NCBI GenBank assembly: GCA_951813045.1 | Contig: CATOTF010000002.1 | Coordinates: 496,001 to 560,000 of the forward strand | Reading direction: 5' to 3' | Length of the DNA stretch: 64,000 nucleotides | DNA from: an uncultured Rhizobiaceae bacterium | GTDB taxonomy: Bacteria; Pseudomonadota; Alphaproteobacteria; Rhizobiales; Rhizobiaceae | In this document: one piece after another, positions 16,998 through 24,433 of the stretch | Layout of the letters: every line of letters starts with the position of its first letter | Numbering within the stretch: position 1 is the first letter of the stretch | Program-made: the position numbers and the translations under genes | The notes under the pieces: generated by a model | Databases searched by the model: none | Seen by the model: the letters and a program-made list of their open reading frames with translations, nothing else | Told to the model about the DNA's origin: nothing

Positions 16998-17957
16998 ATG
17001 CCTCTGATGGATGTACAAAACCTTTCTATTTCAGTTGGTAACAATCCGATTGTTCGAAACGTTTCGTTTTCTATCGAGGCAGGAAAAACGTTGGGAATCG
17101 TCGGGGAGTCCGGTTGCGGAAAGAGCCTTACATCGCTAGCAATCATGGGCTTATTGGAGGGAACTCAAGTCCGTTTGACATCAGGTCGCGTCATATTCGA
17201 AGGAACTGACATACTCAAAGTCTCTGTTTCGGAACGCCGTGCATTGTTGGGGAGTCGAATGGCGATGATCTTCCAAGAGCCCATGACAAGTCTGAATCCT
17301 GTTTATCGGATTGGTGATCAGATCGTCGAAATGATCTTGCAACATGAGCCGGTTGGACGAACTGCCGCAATGCAACGAGCCGCAGATTTGTTGAGACGGG
17401 TGCGAATTCCTGATCCGGAGAGCAGGCTTAAATCATTTCCACACCAGCTTTCCGGCGGTATGCGCCAACGTGTTATGATCGCAATCGCACTTGCGAGCAA
17501 TCCGGTTTTGCTAATCGCGGATGAACCGACGACGGCGCTCGATGTCACTGTGCAGGCTCAAATTCTGGATTTACTCGAGGAGTTAAAAACCGAAAGCGGT
17601 ATGGGTGTCATTCTCATTTCCCATGATCTGGGCGTAATCGCACAAACATGCCACTCGGTCGCGGTTATGTATCGCGGCCAGATCGTCGAAGCATGCTCGA
17701 CAGTTGAACTCTTCGCGAACCCATTGCACCCCTATACAGGTGGACTCATAGTCTCGATCCCGGATGCTTATTCTAATGTCGATGAGTTGAATGCCATTCC
17801 CGGGCGTGTCCCGACCATCGATGAACGCATTTCCGGTTGCGCATTCCACCCGCGATGTCATTGCGCGAAGGACAATTGTTCAACGCAGGCACCGCAGACT
17901 ATTCAACGGGCTGACCATCTGTATCAGTGCCATTATCCGCTAGAGGCGAGCTCATGA
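16998..17957 (+). CDS. ABC transporter ATP-binding protein (DppD-like)
   Basis: ATPase of 319 residues. Walker A GESGCGKS, Q-loop MIFQEPMTSLNP, signature LSGGMRQRVMIA and Walker B LLIADEPTTALD are all present. The C-terminal oligopeptide-transporter extension has SGCAFHPRCHCAKDNC, with the four-Cys pattern known in this family. Its stop overlaps the next start (ATGA), implying coupled translation of the two ATPases. Confidence 0.93.
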   Translation: MPLMDVQNLSISVGNNPIVRNVSFSIEAGKTLGIVGESGCGKSLTSLAIMGLLEGTQVRLTSGRVIFEGTDILKVSVSERRALLGSRMAMIFQEPMTSLNPVYRIGDQIVEMILQHEPVGRTAAMQRAADLLRRVRIPDPESRLKSFPHQLSGGMRQRVMIAIALASNPVLLIADEPTTALDVTVQAQILDLLEELKTESGMGVILISHDLGVIAQTCHSVAVMYRGQIVEACSTVELFANPLHPYTGGLIVSIPDAYSNVDELNAIPGRVPTIDERISGCAFHPRCHCAKDNCSTQAPQTIQRADHLYQCHYPLEASS

Positions 17958-18946
17958 CATTGCTCGCAGTTGATGATTTGAAAACCTGGTTCACAATTGA
18001 AAAATCATGGAAACCGGGCGCCGCTGATAAAGTATTAAAGGCGGTCGACGGTATCAGTTTCGCAATCGAAGAAGGCGAAGTGTTGAGTGTTGTGGGCGAG
18101 TCCGGATGCGGAAAATCAACCGTAGGTCGAACACTTACAAAACTGGAAGCCGCGACAGGCGGTACAGCAAGCCTATCGGGCAAAGAATTTCTGTCCATGA
18201 GCAATGCTGAATTTAGGCCGCTACGTCAGCAGATTCAGATGATCTTTCAAGACCCCTTCGCTTCCCTGAACCCGCGTATGACGATTGAACAGACCGTTTC
18301 CGAACCTCTCAAAATCCACGGGTTAGCACAGTCGAACGCCGAGATACGGCCGCTCATTGCTGATATGCTGTCCAAAGTTGGACTGGACCCCAGGGTCATG
18401 AAACGGTTTCCCCACGAATTCAGTGGCGGTCAACGTCAACGTATCGCAATAGCCCGTGTGATGATTCTGTCACCAAGCCTCATTATTGCAGACGAACCCG
18501 TTTCAGCCCTGGACGTTTCAATTCAGGCGCAAGTTCTCAATCTGTTGAAAAAATTACAGAGCGAAAGCGGCGTGGCTATGCTGTTTATTTCTCATGATCT
18601 AGGCGTGGTGCGCCTTATCAGTGACCGTGTTGCGGTCATGTACCTTGGCCGCATTGTAGAAATTGGCCCAAAAGCGAATATATTTAACAATCCGTCGCAC
18701 CCTTATACTCAACTGCTGCTGGATTCTATTCCGCAAATTGATCCCGCAAAACGCGCACCCAAAGTTGCGACACTTGGCGAGCCAGCCAGCGCCGCCAATC
18801 CACCTTCGGGATGCGCATTCCACCCCCGATGTCCGTATGCCAGTAAACTTTGCAGCCAGGCGGCTCCAGAATTGCAAGTTCTCGAGTCCAAGCATCAAGT
18901 AGCTTGTCATCATGTGGGACAATTTGAAAGACAGGTCGCAGCATGA
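17954..18946 (+). CDS. ABC transporter ATP-binding protein (DppF-like)
   Basis: Partner ATPase, 330 residues. Walker A GESGCGKSTVGRT, Q-loop MIFQDPFASLNPRMTI, signature FSGGQRQRIAIARV and Walker B LIIADEPVSALDVSIQ are seen. The C-terminal Cys cluster is SGCAFHPRCPYASKLC. The ATG at 17954 overlaps the upstream stop and follows GAGGCGAG, so it is preferred to a start 27 bp earlier. The stop overlaps the M81 peptidase start (ATGA). Confidence 0.93.
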   Translation: MTLLAVDDLKTWFTIEKSWKPGAADKVLKAVDGISFAIEEGEVLSVVGESGCGKSTVGRTLTKLEAATGGTASLSGKEFLSMSNAEFRPLRQQIQMIFQDPFASLNPRMTIEQTVSEPLKIHGLAQSNAEIRPLIADMLSKVGLDPRVMKRFPHEFSGGQRQRIAIARVMILSPSLIIADEPVSALDVSIQAQVLNLLKKLQSESGVAMLFISHDLGVVRLISDRVAVMYLGRIVEIGPKANIFNNPSHPYTQLLLDSIPQIDPAKRAPKVATLGEPASAANPPSGCAFHPRCPYASKLCSQAAPELQVLESKHQVACHHVGQFERQVAA

Positions 18947-20433
18947 GTAATTTAAAACGCGTATTCCTTGCCTCGCTTGCAACCGAAACAAATACATTCT
19001 CTCCACTACGAACAGATATTCGCGATTTCAAAGAGAGTTTCTACGCGCCACCTGGGGAACATCCTGACACTCCAACTTTATGCAGTGCGGTTTTTCCGGT
19101 CTCACGAAGCAAGGCGGATACGTTCGGTTGGGTGTTGATCGAAGGCACCGCAAGTTGGGCAGAACCCGGTGGGTTGTTGAACGGTGAAACCTGGCATTTT
19201 TTGCGAAACCAATTGCTCGACGAACTCAAGGAGGCGATGCCGCTTGATATCGTCATACTTGGCCTTCACGGTGCTATGGTGGCGCAAAATTGCCTCGACT
19301 GCGAAGGCGAATTGTTGGAGATGGTCCGAGGAATTGTTGGACCGGATGTCATCATTGGTGCGACGCTTGACCCGCACAGCCATCTCTCACAAAAACGTAC
19401 CGATAATTGTAATATTCTGGTTGCTTTCAAAGAGTTTCCCCATACTGACTTCGTAGTTGCAGCGGAAAGCCTTTGTGACTTAGCGGCGCTGGTAGCGGAG
19501 GGTAAGATACAGCCAGTCTATTCCATATTTGACTGCAAGATGATTGAAGTGTTGCCGACCAGCCGCGAACCCATGCGCGGCTTTGTCGATCGGATGGTTG
19601 CTTTGGAAGGGGGCGGGTCAGTTCTTTCCATCTCTACCATCCACGGTTTCATGGCAGGCGATGTTCCTGACCTTGGTACGAAAGTGTTGGTCATCACGGA
19701 TGGTGATAAAGCCGGGGGTGACGTATTGGCCCAACGTCTTGGAATGGAGCTCTTTGGTTATAGGGGCACTACACGCCCTGACTTTGTTGAAGCTGAGGTC
19801 GGGCTCAACACGGCTGTGAATGCACTCGCTCATCCTGTTGTCGTTGCCGATGTGTGGGACAATCCCGGCGGGGGCGTTGCAGGCGACAGCACATTGTTGT
19901 TGCGACGAATCATTGACAGGAAAATGACAAACGTGGCCTTTGCAACGATTTGGGATCCAGTTGCCGTGCGCACATGTTTTTCTGCAGGTATTGGCGCGAG
20001 AATCAGACTTCGCTTTGGCGGCAAGATGTCAGACCTGGCGGGTGCACCGATCGATGCTGATGTCGTAATTCGAAAACTGGTGAGCGATGCCACCCAAAGC
20101 TTTGGATCCAGCGTCGTTCCATTGGGTGACAGTGTGTGGATAGAACTTGATGGGATACATATGGTGTTAAACACCGTGCGTTCTCAGGTATTTAACCCGG
20201 ACCTGTTTTCAAATATGGGTATTGATCCTCAAGCCATGGATTCTCTGTTCATAAAGTCTACCAACCATTTCTACGATGCCTTTGCACCCATCGCGGCTGA
20301 TATCGTGTATGTCGCCGTCAATGGGCCTTATCCAAACAATCCAAGAACAAACGACTACAAACATTTGAAACGGGATATCTGGCCGCGCATTGACGATCCT
20401 CATGCGCCAACCGCATTGGACAAAGCATCGTGA
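18943..20433 (+). CDS. M81 family metallopeptidase (MlrC-like)
   Basis: Protein of 496 residues in the MlrC (microcystin-degradation) family, zinc-dependent amide or peptide hydrolases. Family motifs: LASLATETNTFSP at the N-terminus, ILGLHGAMVAQNCLDCEGELL, the metal-site segment TLDPHSHLS, FKEFPHTD, then VVADVWDNPGGGVAGDS. C-terminal VNGPYPNNPRTNDYKHLKRDIWP closes the domain. No signal peptide is seen, so it is probably cytoplasmic. Translational coupling to the ATPase shows it acts on the imported substrate; the natural substrate is likely a small cyclic or modified peptide or amide rather than microcystin (inference). Confidence 0.88.
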   Translation: MSNLKRVFLASLATETNTFSPLRTDIRDFKESFYAPPGEHPDTPTLCSAVFPVSRSKADTFGWVLIEGTASWAEPGGLLNGETWHFLRNQLLDELKEAMPLDIVILGLHGAMVAQNCLDCEGELLEMVRGIVGPDVIIGATLDPHSHLSQKRTDNCNILVAFKEFPHTDFVVAAESLCDLAALVAEGKIQPVYSIFDCKMIEVLPTSREPMRGFVDRMVALEGGGSVLSISTIHGFMAGDVPDLGTKVLVITDGDKAGGDVLAQRLGMELFGYRGTTRPDFVEAEVGLNTAVNALAHPVVVADVWDNPGGGVAGDSTLLLRRIIDRKMTNVAFATIWDPVAVRTCFSAGIGARIRLRFGGKMSDLAGAPIDADVVIRKLVSDATQSFGSSVVPLGDSVWIELDGIHMVLNTVRSQVFNPDLFSNMGIDPQAMDSLFIKSTNHFYDAFAPIAADIVYVAVNGPYPNNPRTNDYKHLKRDIWPRIDDPHAPTALDKAS

Positions 20434-20568
20434 TATCCGAATCTGTACGCGAGCGCGGTTTCGGTGGGTGATGCATTTGGGCGCGCAAACATCTCAGGCT
20501 ATCAGGCTCATGACGATGTGCGTGGTGTAATCCTCAAATCATGCACCTGAAATGATTGCGCCCTCGCG

Positions 20569-20775
20569 GTGATGTCCACAGAAGTTAGCAAACCAACGCC
20601 GGAGCGTGTCATCGTCTCCGCTCTTACAGAAGAATACGAGGCACTGGTAACCCGTGATGGTAAACCAACCCCACTCAATATAAGCGATCACGGGCAGATT
20701 ATTCCAAATCTTAGTTGTGTAGCGTCAAACTTGGTCGACACCATCACGCTGCTTCTAAAAGACGAAAGGCTTTAA
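20569..20775 (+). pseudogene. Remnant of a DSD1/D-threonine aldolase-like gene (C-terminal part)
   Basis: A 68-codon open frame whose two halves resemble separate parts of the C-terminal domain of DSD1-like PLP enzymes. VSKPTPERVIV resembles the strand before the domain, and SALTEEYEALV, then IIPNLSCVASNLVDTI, resembles the zinc site (usually Pro-Asn-His-x-Cys; here His is Leu). The linking residues and the whole barrel domain are missing, so it looks like a deletion relic. Such enzymes occur near RidA/peptide-ABC clusters, which fits the location. The identification is from motif memory only. Confidence 0.4.
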
Positions 20776-20939
20776 ACTAAACCTAATGAGGTTAACGGCT
20801 GCGTCATCTCACTTGAATTGGCGTCTTTTTCAAGGGTCTAAAGGTTCATCGTTGGAGCCTATCGCAAACGGGATAGTGGCCTCATTTACACCCACTCCAC
20901 AGCGCAATCTCTGTTATGATCCATTGGTTGACGTGAATT

Positions 20940-20999
20940 TTTGAAAACTCTATGGTATTGCGATGGAGTAAAATCCAGAACGATTGGCTGATTATCCTG
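20940..20999 (+). repeat. Copy B of a diverged 60-bp direct repeat
   Basis: Ten differences from copy A at 11947-12006 and the same orientation. It lies 39 bp before the IS1595-type transposon target duplication. Confidence 0.65.
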
Positions 21000-21037
21000 C
21001 GCATTGGAAATATTTTGCGGTGATACGGATATTGGTG

Positions 21038-21045
21038 AAACTTTA
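21038..21045 (+). repeat. Target-site duplication, left copy
   Basis: AAACTTTA, repeated exactly at 24426-24433 outside the other end. Confidence 0.85.
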
Positions 21046-21069
21046 GGGACCTATATACGTGTGTGACCC
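21046..21069 (+). repeat. Left terminal inverted repeat of the IS1595-type transposon
   Basis: 24 bp, 22 of them matching the complement of 24402-24425. The 240-residue gene stops only 3 bp inside it. Confidence 0.88.
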
Positions 21070-21072
21070 AAG

Positions 21073-21795
21073 TCAGAATGCGGCATTAGGTGGTTCGGCT
21101 ATCTGACTCCACTGTTGTGCGATTGTTTCGCAAGCAGCTTCGGCATTCTGAAACCGACTTGTGGAATCGGTCGGGCCAAAATGAGATACGCCGCTCCAAG
21201 CATCGATTGTCAGGCAGATTTTTGGTTCCGGTTCTTGCTCGGCATCGTTGTTGGTTGCTCTCAAATAACCAAGCATTATGGCGGATTGCCACAGCCCGGT
21301 TTCCTCTGGTAGCGGCTTGTTTTTCGAATAACGGACGGACGCGCCGCCGACGCGGACTTTGTTGGTCTTTGTGACACGTAAGGTTCGAAACGAAACGTCT
21401 GGTTTGAGCAGAACACCACCTATGGAGATTTTTGCAGTTGGCCCAACATCCAGGATATCTGCTTTTGGTAGTTTGATGCCTTCGTGCTTCTTGACGAAGC
21501 GCATGATGTAGTCGGCGTTGGAGTCCAATTCGTCTCGTCTGAAGTCATCGTCGGCCATCATCGCATAGAGCTTGTCGGCGGTTGAAACCAAGTCCTCTAT
21601 GTCGCCGCCTTGCCGATAATACTTCGAAATTGCCAGCCGAGCTTCCTTGTGCTGCATCAGTCGTGCAAGCGCAGGATAGCGACAATTTTTGACGATCCTA
21701 CGCCTTGCACGGTCGGTGCCAGCCATATAGTCAGCCAAATATCGGAATGTGATTTCCGGTTTTTTAACGTTGCGATGCGTCTTCTTTGGCTGCAT
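21073..21795 (-). CDS. Transposon passenger protein, unknown function (240 aa)
   Basis: I do not recognise this family. The protein is soluble with a basic N-terminus (MQPKKTHRNVKKPEITFRYL), a helical region to about residue 110 and a probable beta-rich part (VGGASVRYSKNKPLPEETGLWQSAIMLGYLRA, then KICLTIDAWSGVSHFG). The second half, with an acidic ICLTIDAWSG strand after a Trp-Gln helix, could be a nuclease-like or regulatory fold, but that is speculation. GGAAAT precedes the ATG. It is divergent from the 75-residue gene with only 25 bp between starts, and its stop almost touches the left transposon end. Confidence 0.75.
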   Translation of the reverse strand: MQPKKTHRNVKKPEITFRYLADYMAGTDRARRRIVKNCRYPALARLMQHKEARLAISKYYRQGGDIEDLVSTADKLYAMMADDDFRRDELDSNADYIMRFVKKHEGIKLPKADILDVGPTAKISIGGVLLKPDVSFRTLRVTKTNKVRVGGASVRYSKNKPLPEETGLWQSAIMLGYLRATNNDAEQEPEPKICLTIDAWSGVSHFGPTDSTSRFQNAEAACETIAQQWSQIAEPPNAAF

Positions 21796-21820
21796 GATTC
21801 GATTTCCATGGGAGCGAACA

Positions 21821-22048
21821 ATGGACGAATACTACTTCACGGTGCCTGTAGATGAAAGTAAGACACTGTGTCTTGCGCCGTTGACCAGCAGACGTATTAA
21901 GAATGCAGATATAGAACCGGTAGATACAGGCGGTCATTTCCTCTATGAACAGGAGGGTACTGGCGAAAATGCTTCGATACGGATTTTGGCGCATGTCGCG
22001 TCAGAGGAAAGCCTTTTTCAACTGCGCGATATGTTCAAAATGGTTTAA
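21821..22048 (+). CDS. Small transposon passenger protein, unknown function (75 aa)
   Basis: Small acidic protein starting MDEYYFTVPVDESKTLCLAP. The ATG at 21821 has GGAG six bases upstream; a start 72 bp earlier would run into the divergent gene. No membrane segment or known motif is seen. It overlaps the DUF3223 gene tail-to-tail by 4 bp (TTAA) and starts 25 bp from the divergent 240-residue gene. This packing is typical of compact mobile cargo. It could be an antitoxin-like or regulatory partner, but nothing in the sequence proves it. Confidence 0.7.
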   Translation: MDEYYFTVPVDESKTLCLAPLTSRRIKNADIEPVDTGGHFLYEQEGTGENASIRILAHVASEESLFQLRDMFKMV

Positions 22049-22356
22049 TCGTAAGGCTTTGGCTCCAAGCAATGCTTGAAAGAGAAATTGTCACGACTAC
22101 CATCCGTCCTGACAAGCCAGAAACAACGACCGGGGTAATCCGTTGGAGCCCCTACTTCAAAATGGGCAATCCCAACGCCAACTTTTTCGATTTTGTCGTC
22201 GTGCCGTTCCAGTACAGCTAACAAATCTGGCGTGTCTTGATCCGATATGGTGGCACCTATCGAATATCGATGTAGCATCTGTTGAAAGAATTTCATGGCA
22301 TCCCCCGCCTTATCGAAAGTGCGTGTCCTAAGAACTATCTGACGCGCTTTGGCCAC
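22045..22356 (-). CDS. DUF3223 (DeCL-like) domain protein, transposon passenger
   Basis: Protein of 103 residues covering one DUF3223 domain. The pattern matches: FDKAGDAMKFFQQMLHRYSIG, then DLLAVLERHDDKIEKVGVGIAHFEV, and the signature GRCFWLVRTDGSRDNFSFKHCL, i.e. Arg-Cys-Phe...Arg-x-Asp-Gly...Phe-Ser-Phe-x-x-Cys. The same domain is found in plant DCL rRNA-processing proteins and in the C-terminal tail of the plant Pol IV/V largest subunits; its bacterial role is unknown. It starts 22 bp after the P63C/BstA-like gene, so the order transposase, P63C-like, DUF3223 forms one operon. Confidence 0.8.
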   Translation of the reverse strand: MAKARQIVLRTRTFDKAGDAMKFFQQMLHRYSIGATISDQDTPDLLAVLERHDDKIEKVGVGIAHFEVGAPTDYPGRCFWLVRTDGSRDNFSFKHCLEPKPYD

Positions 22357-22378
22357 AACGCTACTCCTTCCACTTTGT

Positions 22379-23428
22379 CTAAGGGCTAATCAATTTCTGC
22401 TCGACAGCATCAATGGCAAGTTGCGCCACAGAGGGCGGTAAGTCGCCTTTATTCACCTTGCCATCTAGGTATTTTGCAAATTTGCCGTCCTCTATGTAAA
22501 TATCTTGAAGCCACTGCCTGTAATCACCTAATGCAGACAATGGGTAGCACCATGCCTCTTGTGGATTGGAGTTGGCTTGTGGGTGTGACGCCGGATACCT
22601 ATGTGGATATTTCATTCTCGCGCCGTGCTTGGCTGCAAGATTGTTGTCATCCCAATACCGCCCCCAATGCTGGCCGATTGAAATATCTACAACGGTCTTT
22701 TCGCCAATTTCAGCCCCTGCCTGTATCATCTCGTAGATGATAGTGTGCGCTTCATTGAATACCGAAAAGTAGCCACGTGGAGCAGACTGGTGATTAAGTT
22801 CAATTCGCTCATGCCACTTAGCGAAAACGTCTTTGTAGCGGCCTGTGAGATCGTAACCTAGCTGACTATAAATCATCTCGCGCAGTTTGGAGCCTGCGAG
22901 AAGGCGGAAGTTATCTCTGGCTTGAGGTTGGCAATTAGCGCCAGCGTCGAAGGCGTAATACTCAAGAACCGCCAAACAAATTTCGGCAGGATAGCAGTAA
23001 TGCACCACACCCTTGTACATGATTTCGAAGTGAGCCGTTTTGGCGGTGAATCCGGCCTTTGCCAAAACCCCTTTGATAGATTCTATGCGCGGTTTTGGCT
23101 GCTCATCATTCCATTGGGCGCTAATTGTACCGATATGAGCGTTTTGAACCCCGCATAACGCAGCCAAACCACGTTGATTGAGGTAGGGCGTCCCATCTGA
23201 CAGGACCCCCATCCCGATGCCGCCTATATCGCGCTCGACTTCAATCCCAAAATCTAACTCGCCTTGTGGGGTGATTTCCTTTGAGCCTGATTTTTGGCTT
23301 AAACTACTGATTCTACTGGCGTTAGAGGTGATTTCCTTGGGGTCTGTCTGTGCGAATTTATTCATCGCCTCATCAAAACTCATATCTAGTTTGAGGGGTG
23401 GCTCGTACTTTTTCGACCTATCATTCAT
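22379..23428 (-). CDS. Phage-type P63C/BstA-like protein, transposon passenger
   Basis: Protein of 349 residues. A polar disordered N-terminus (1-60) leads to a phage-antirepressor-like region: GMGVLSDGTPYLNQRGLAALCG (about 72-94), then VVHYCYPAEICLAVLEYY and FRLLAGSKLREMIYSQLGYD. The C-terminal half has KWHERIELNHQSAPRGYFSVFNEA, VVDISIGQHWGRYW and YPHRYPASHPQANSNPQEAWCYPLSAL. This layout resembles phage P63C-domain proteins, and I suspect a link to BstA-type abortive-infection proteins, but I cannot confirm either without a profile search. Its ATG overlaps the transposase stop (ATGA), so the two are made together. Confidence 0.7.
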   Translation of the reverse strand: MNDRSKKYEPPLKLDMSFDEAMNKFAQTDPKEITSNASRISSLSQKSGSKEITPQGELDFGIEVERDIGGIGMGVLSDGTPYLNQRGLAALCGVQNAHIGTISAQWNDEQPKPRIESIKGVLAKAGFTAKTAHFEIMYKGVVHYCYPAEICLAVLEYYAFDAGANCQPQARDNFRLLAGSKLREMIYSQLGYDLTGRYKDVFAKWHERIELNHQSAPRGYFSVFNEAHTIIYEMIQAGAEIGEKTVVDISIGQHWGRYWDDNNLAAKHGARMKYPHRYPASHPQANSNPQEAWCYPLSALGDYRQWLQDIYIEDGKFAKYLDGKVNKGDLPPSVAQLAIDAVEQKLISP

Positions 23429-24345
23429 GCGATCAATTCCTTGTATGTGAGCCGACCAGAGATGCTTTCCAGTAGCAGATTGACACGCTGACCTTCGCCA
23501 GATTCGCGGCGATTATAACGCCATGTCATTTCACTTAGGTAGCGATGAAGGTGTTTGCTCGAAACCCAATGGTGAATGCCGTAAATCTGGCGCTTGATAT
23601 GTGACCATGCCCCCTCAATTGAGTTGGTGTGGTAATAGTTTCCAGTGTGAGCGTACTCGCCAGCAGAGTGGTTCACAGTTTGATGGTGAAAATGCTTCGA
23701 CAGTCCTTTGTAACCCGCATATTCGTCAGTGATAACAGTCGACCAAGGTTCTACATGAGCCTTCACCACCTTGGCGACACCACGCAACGTGGGGATATGG
23801 AAGGCACGGAACTCGCCTGTGCGCTCCAATGCGCCCCAAACAACATCCTTGCCTACTGGACCGCGACCAGCTTTCAAACGCTTGTTGGCGTGCTTGTTCT
23901 TTTCTTTGCCGCCCATAAACGTCTCATCGACCTCTACAGGCGATTTCAGCTTGCGATTGAATGAAGGTGTGCGGGAAGCGTGGCGCAAGCGGTGGAGCAT
24001 GAACCAAGCCGTTTTCTGAGTGACTTTGATATCCTTGGCGAGTGTCGTGCTAGCAACGCCCTTTTTGTGAGAAGTGATAAGCCAGATTGCCATGAACCAT
24101 TTGCGAAGCGGGATTTTGCTTTCTGCAAAGATAGTGCCTACCTTGATTGAAAAGCGCTTCCGGCAATCGCTGCATTTGTGGTTCTTACGGTCTTTGAAGT
24201 GCATAACGCGGGTTGAACCACAATGTGGGCAATGAGCGGTCTCATTGTCGTTGCCCCAACGGATAGCTCGTAGGTGGTCAATCGCAGACTGCTCGTCTGG
24301 AAAGGCTTCCATCATCTCAAAGAGGCTATCAAACTGCATTTTCAT
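23425..24345 (-). CDS. ISXO2-like transposase (IS1595 family)
   Basis: DDE transposase of 306 residues. An N-terminal zinc ribbon CPHCGSTRVMHFKDRKNHKC...C (about 39-60) is followed by SIKVGTIFAESKIPLRKWFMAIWL. The catalytic domain has VEVDETFMGGKEKNKH (first Asp), VITDEYAGYKGLSKHFHH (second Asp) and HTNSIEGAWSHIKRQIYGIHHWVSSKHLHRYLSE (Asn/Glu region). The ATG is next to a hairpin that holds its ribosome site in the loop. It is intact and coupled to the passenger gene downstream. Confidence 0.93.
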   Translation of the reverse strand: MKMQFDSLFEMMEAFPDEQSAIDHLRAIRWGNDNETAHCPHCGSTRVMHFKDRKNHKCSDCRKRFSIKVGTIFAESKIPLRKWFMAIWLITSHKKGVASTTLAKDIKVTQKTAWFMLHRLRHASRTPSFNRKLKSPVEVDETFMGGKEKNKHANKRLKAGRGPVGKDVVWGALERTGEFRAFHIPTLRGVAKVVKAHVEPWSTVITDEYAGYKGLSKHFHHQTVNHSAGEYAHTGNYYHTNSIEGAWSHIKRQIYGIHHWVSSKHLHRYLSEMTWRYNRRESGEGQRVNLLLESISGRLTYKELIA

Positions 24346-24369
24346 CGGTACGGCTCCTGTCCTGTACCG
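24346..24369 (-). promoter_or_regulatory. Hairpin enclosing the transposase ribosome-binding site
   Basis: On the minus strand, CGGTAC and GTACCG pair around a 12-nt loop containing GGAG, and the stem ends directly at the transposase ATG. It could limit transposase translation, or act as a DNA operator. Confidence 0.5.
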
Positions 24370-24401
24370 ATAATTTAGGTGTTTACGGGACCCTTGTCAA
24401 T

Positions 24402-24425
24402 GGGTTACACACGTATATAAGTCCC
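24402..24425 (-). repeat. Right terminal inverted repeat of the IS1595-type transposon
   Basis: 24 bp complementary to 21046-21069 with two mismatches, followed by the target duplication at 24426-24433. Confidence 0.88.
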
Positions 24426-24433
24426 AAACTTTA
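24426..24433 (+). repeat. Target-site duplication, right copy
   Basis: AAACTTTA, identical to 21038-21045. Confidence 0.85.

Larger units (their letters stand above)
20434..21037 (+). other. Gene-poor region after the M81 gene
   Basis: About 600 bp with no intact gene. It holds a short degraded coding remnant (20569-20775), then copy B of the 60-bp direct repeat (20940-20999), and runs up to the target duplication of the IS1595-type transposon. Confidence 0.6.
21046..24425 (-). mobile_element. IS1595-family (ISXO2-like) transposon with passenger genes, 3380 bp
   Basis: The ends are 24-bp inverted repeats: 21046-21069 begins GGGACCTATATACGTGTG, and the complement from 24425 begins GGGACTTATATACGTGTG, with two mismatches overall. 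Both ends are flanked by the same 8-bp sequence AAACTTTA (21038-21045 and 24426-24433), a perfect target duplication of the length expected for this family. Inside are an ISXO2-like transposase and four other genes: a P63C/BstA-like protein coupled to the transposase, a DUF3223 protein, a 75-residue protein and a 240-residue protein. Intact ends, duplication and genes point to a recent insertion. Confidence 0.92.
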
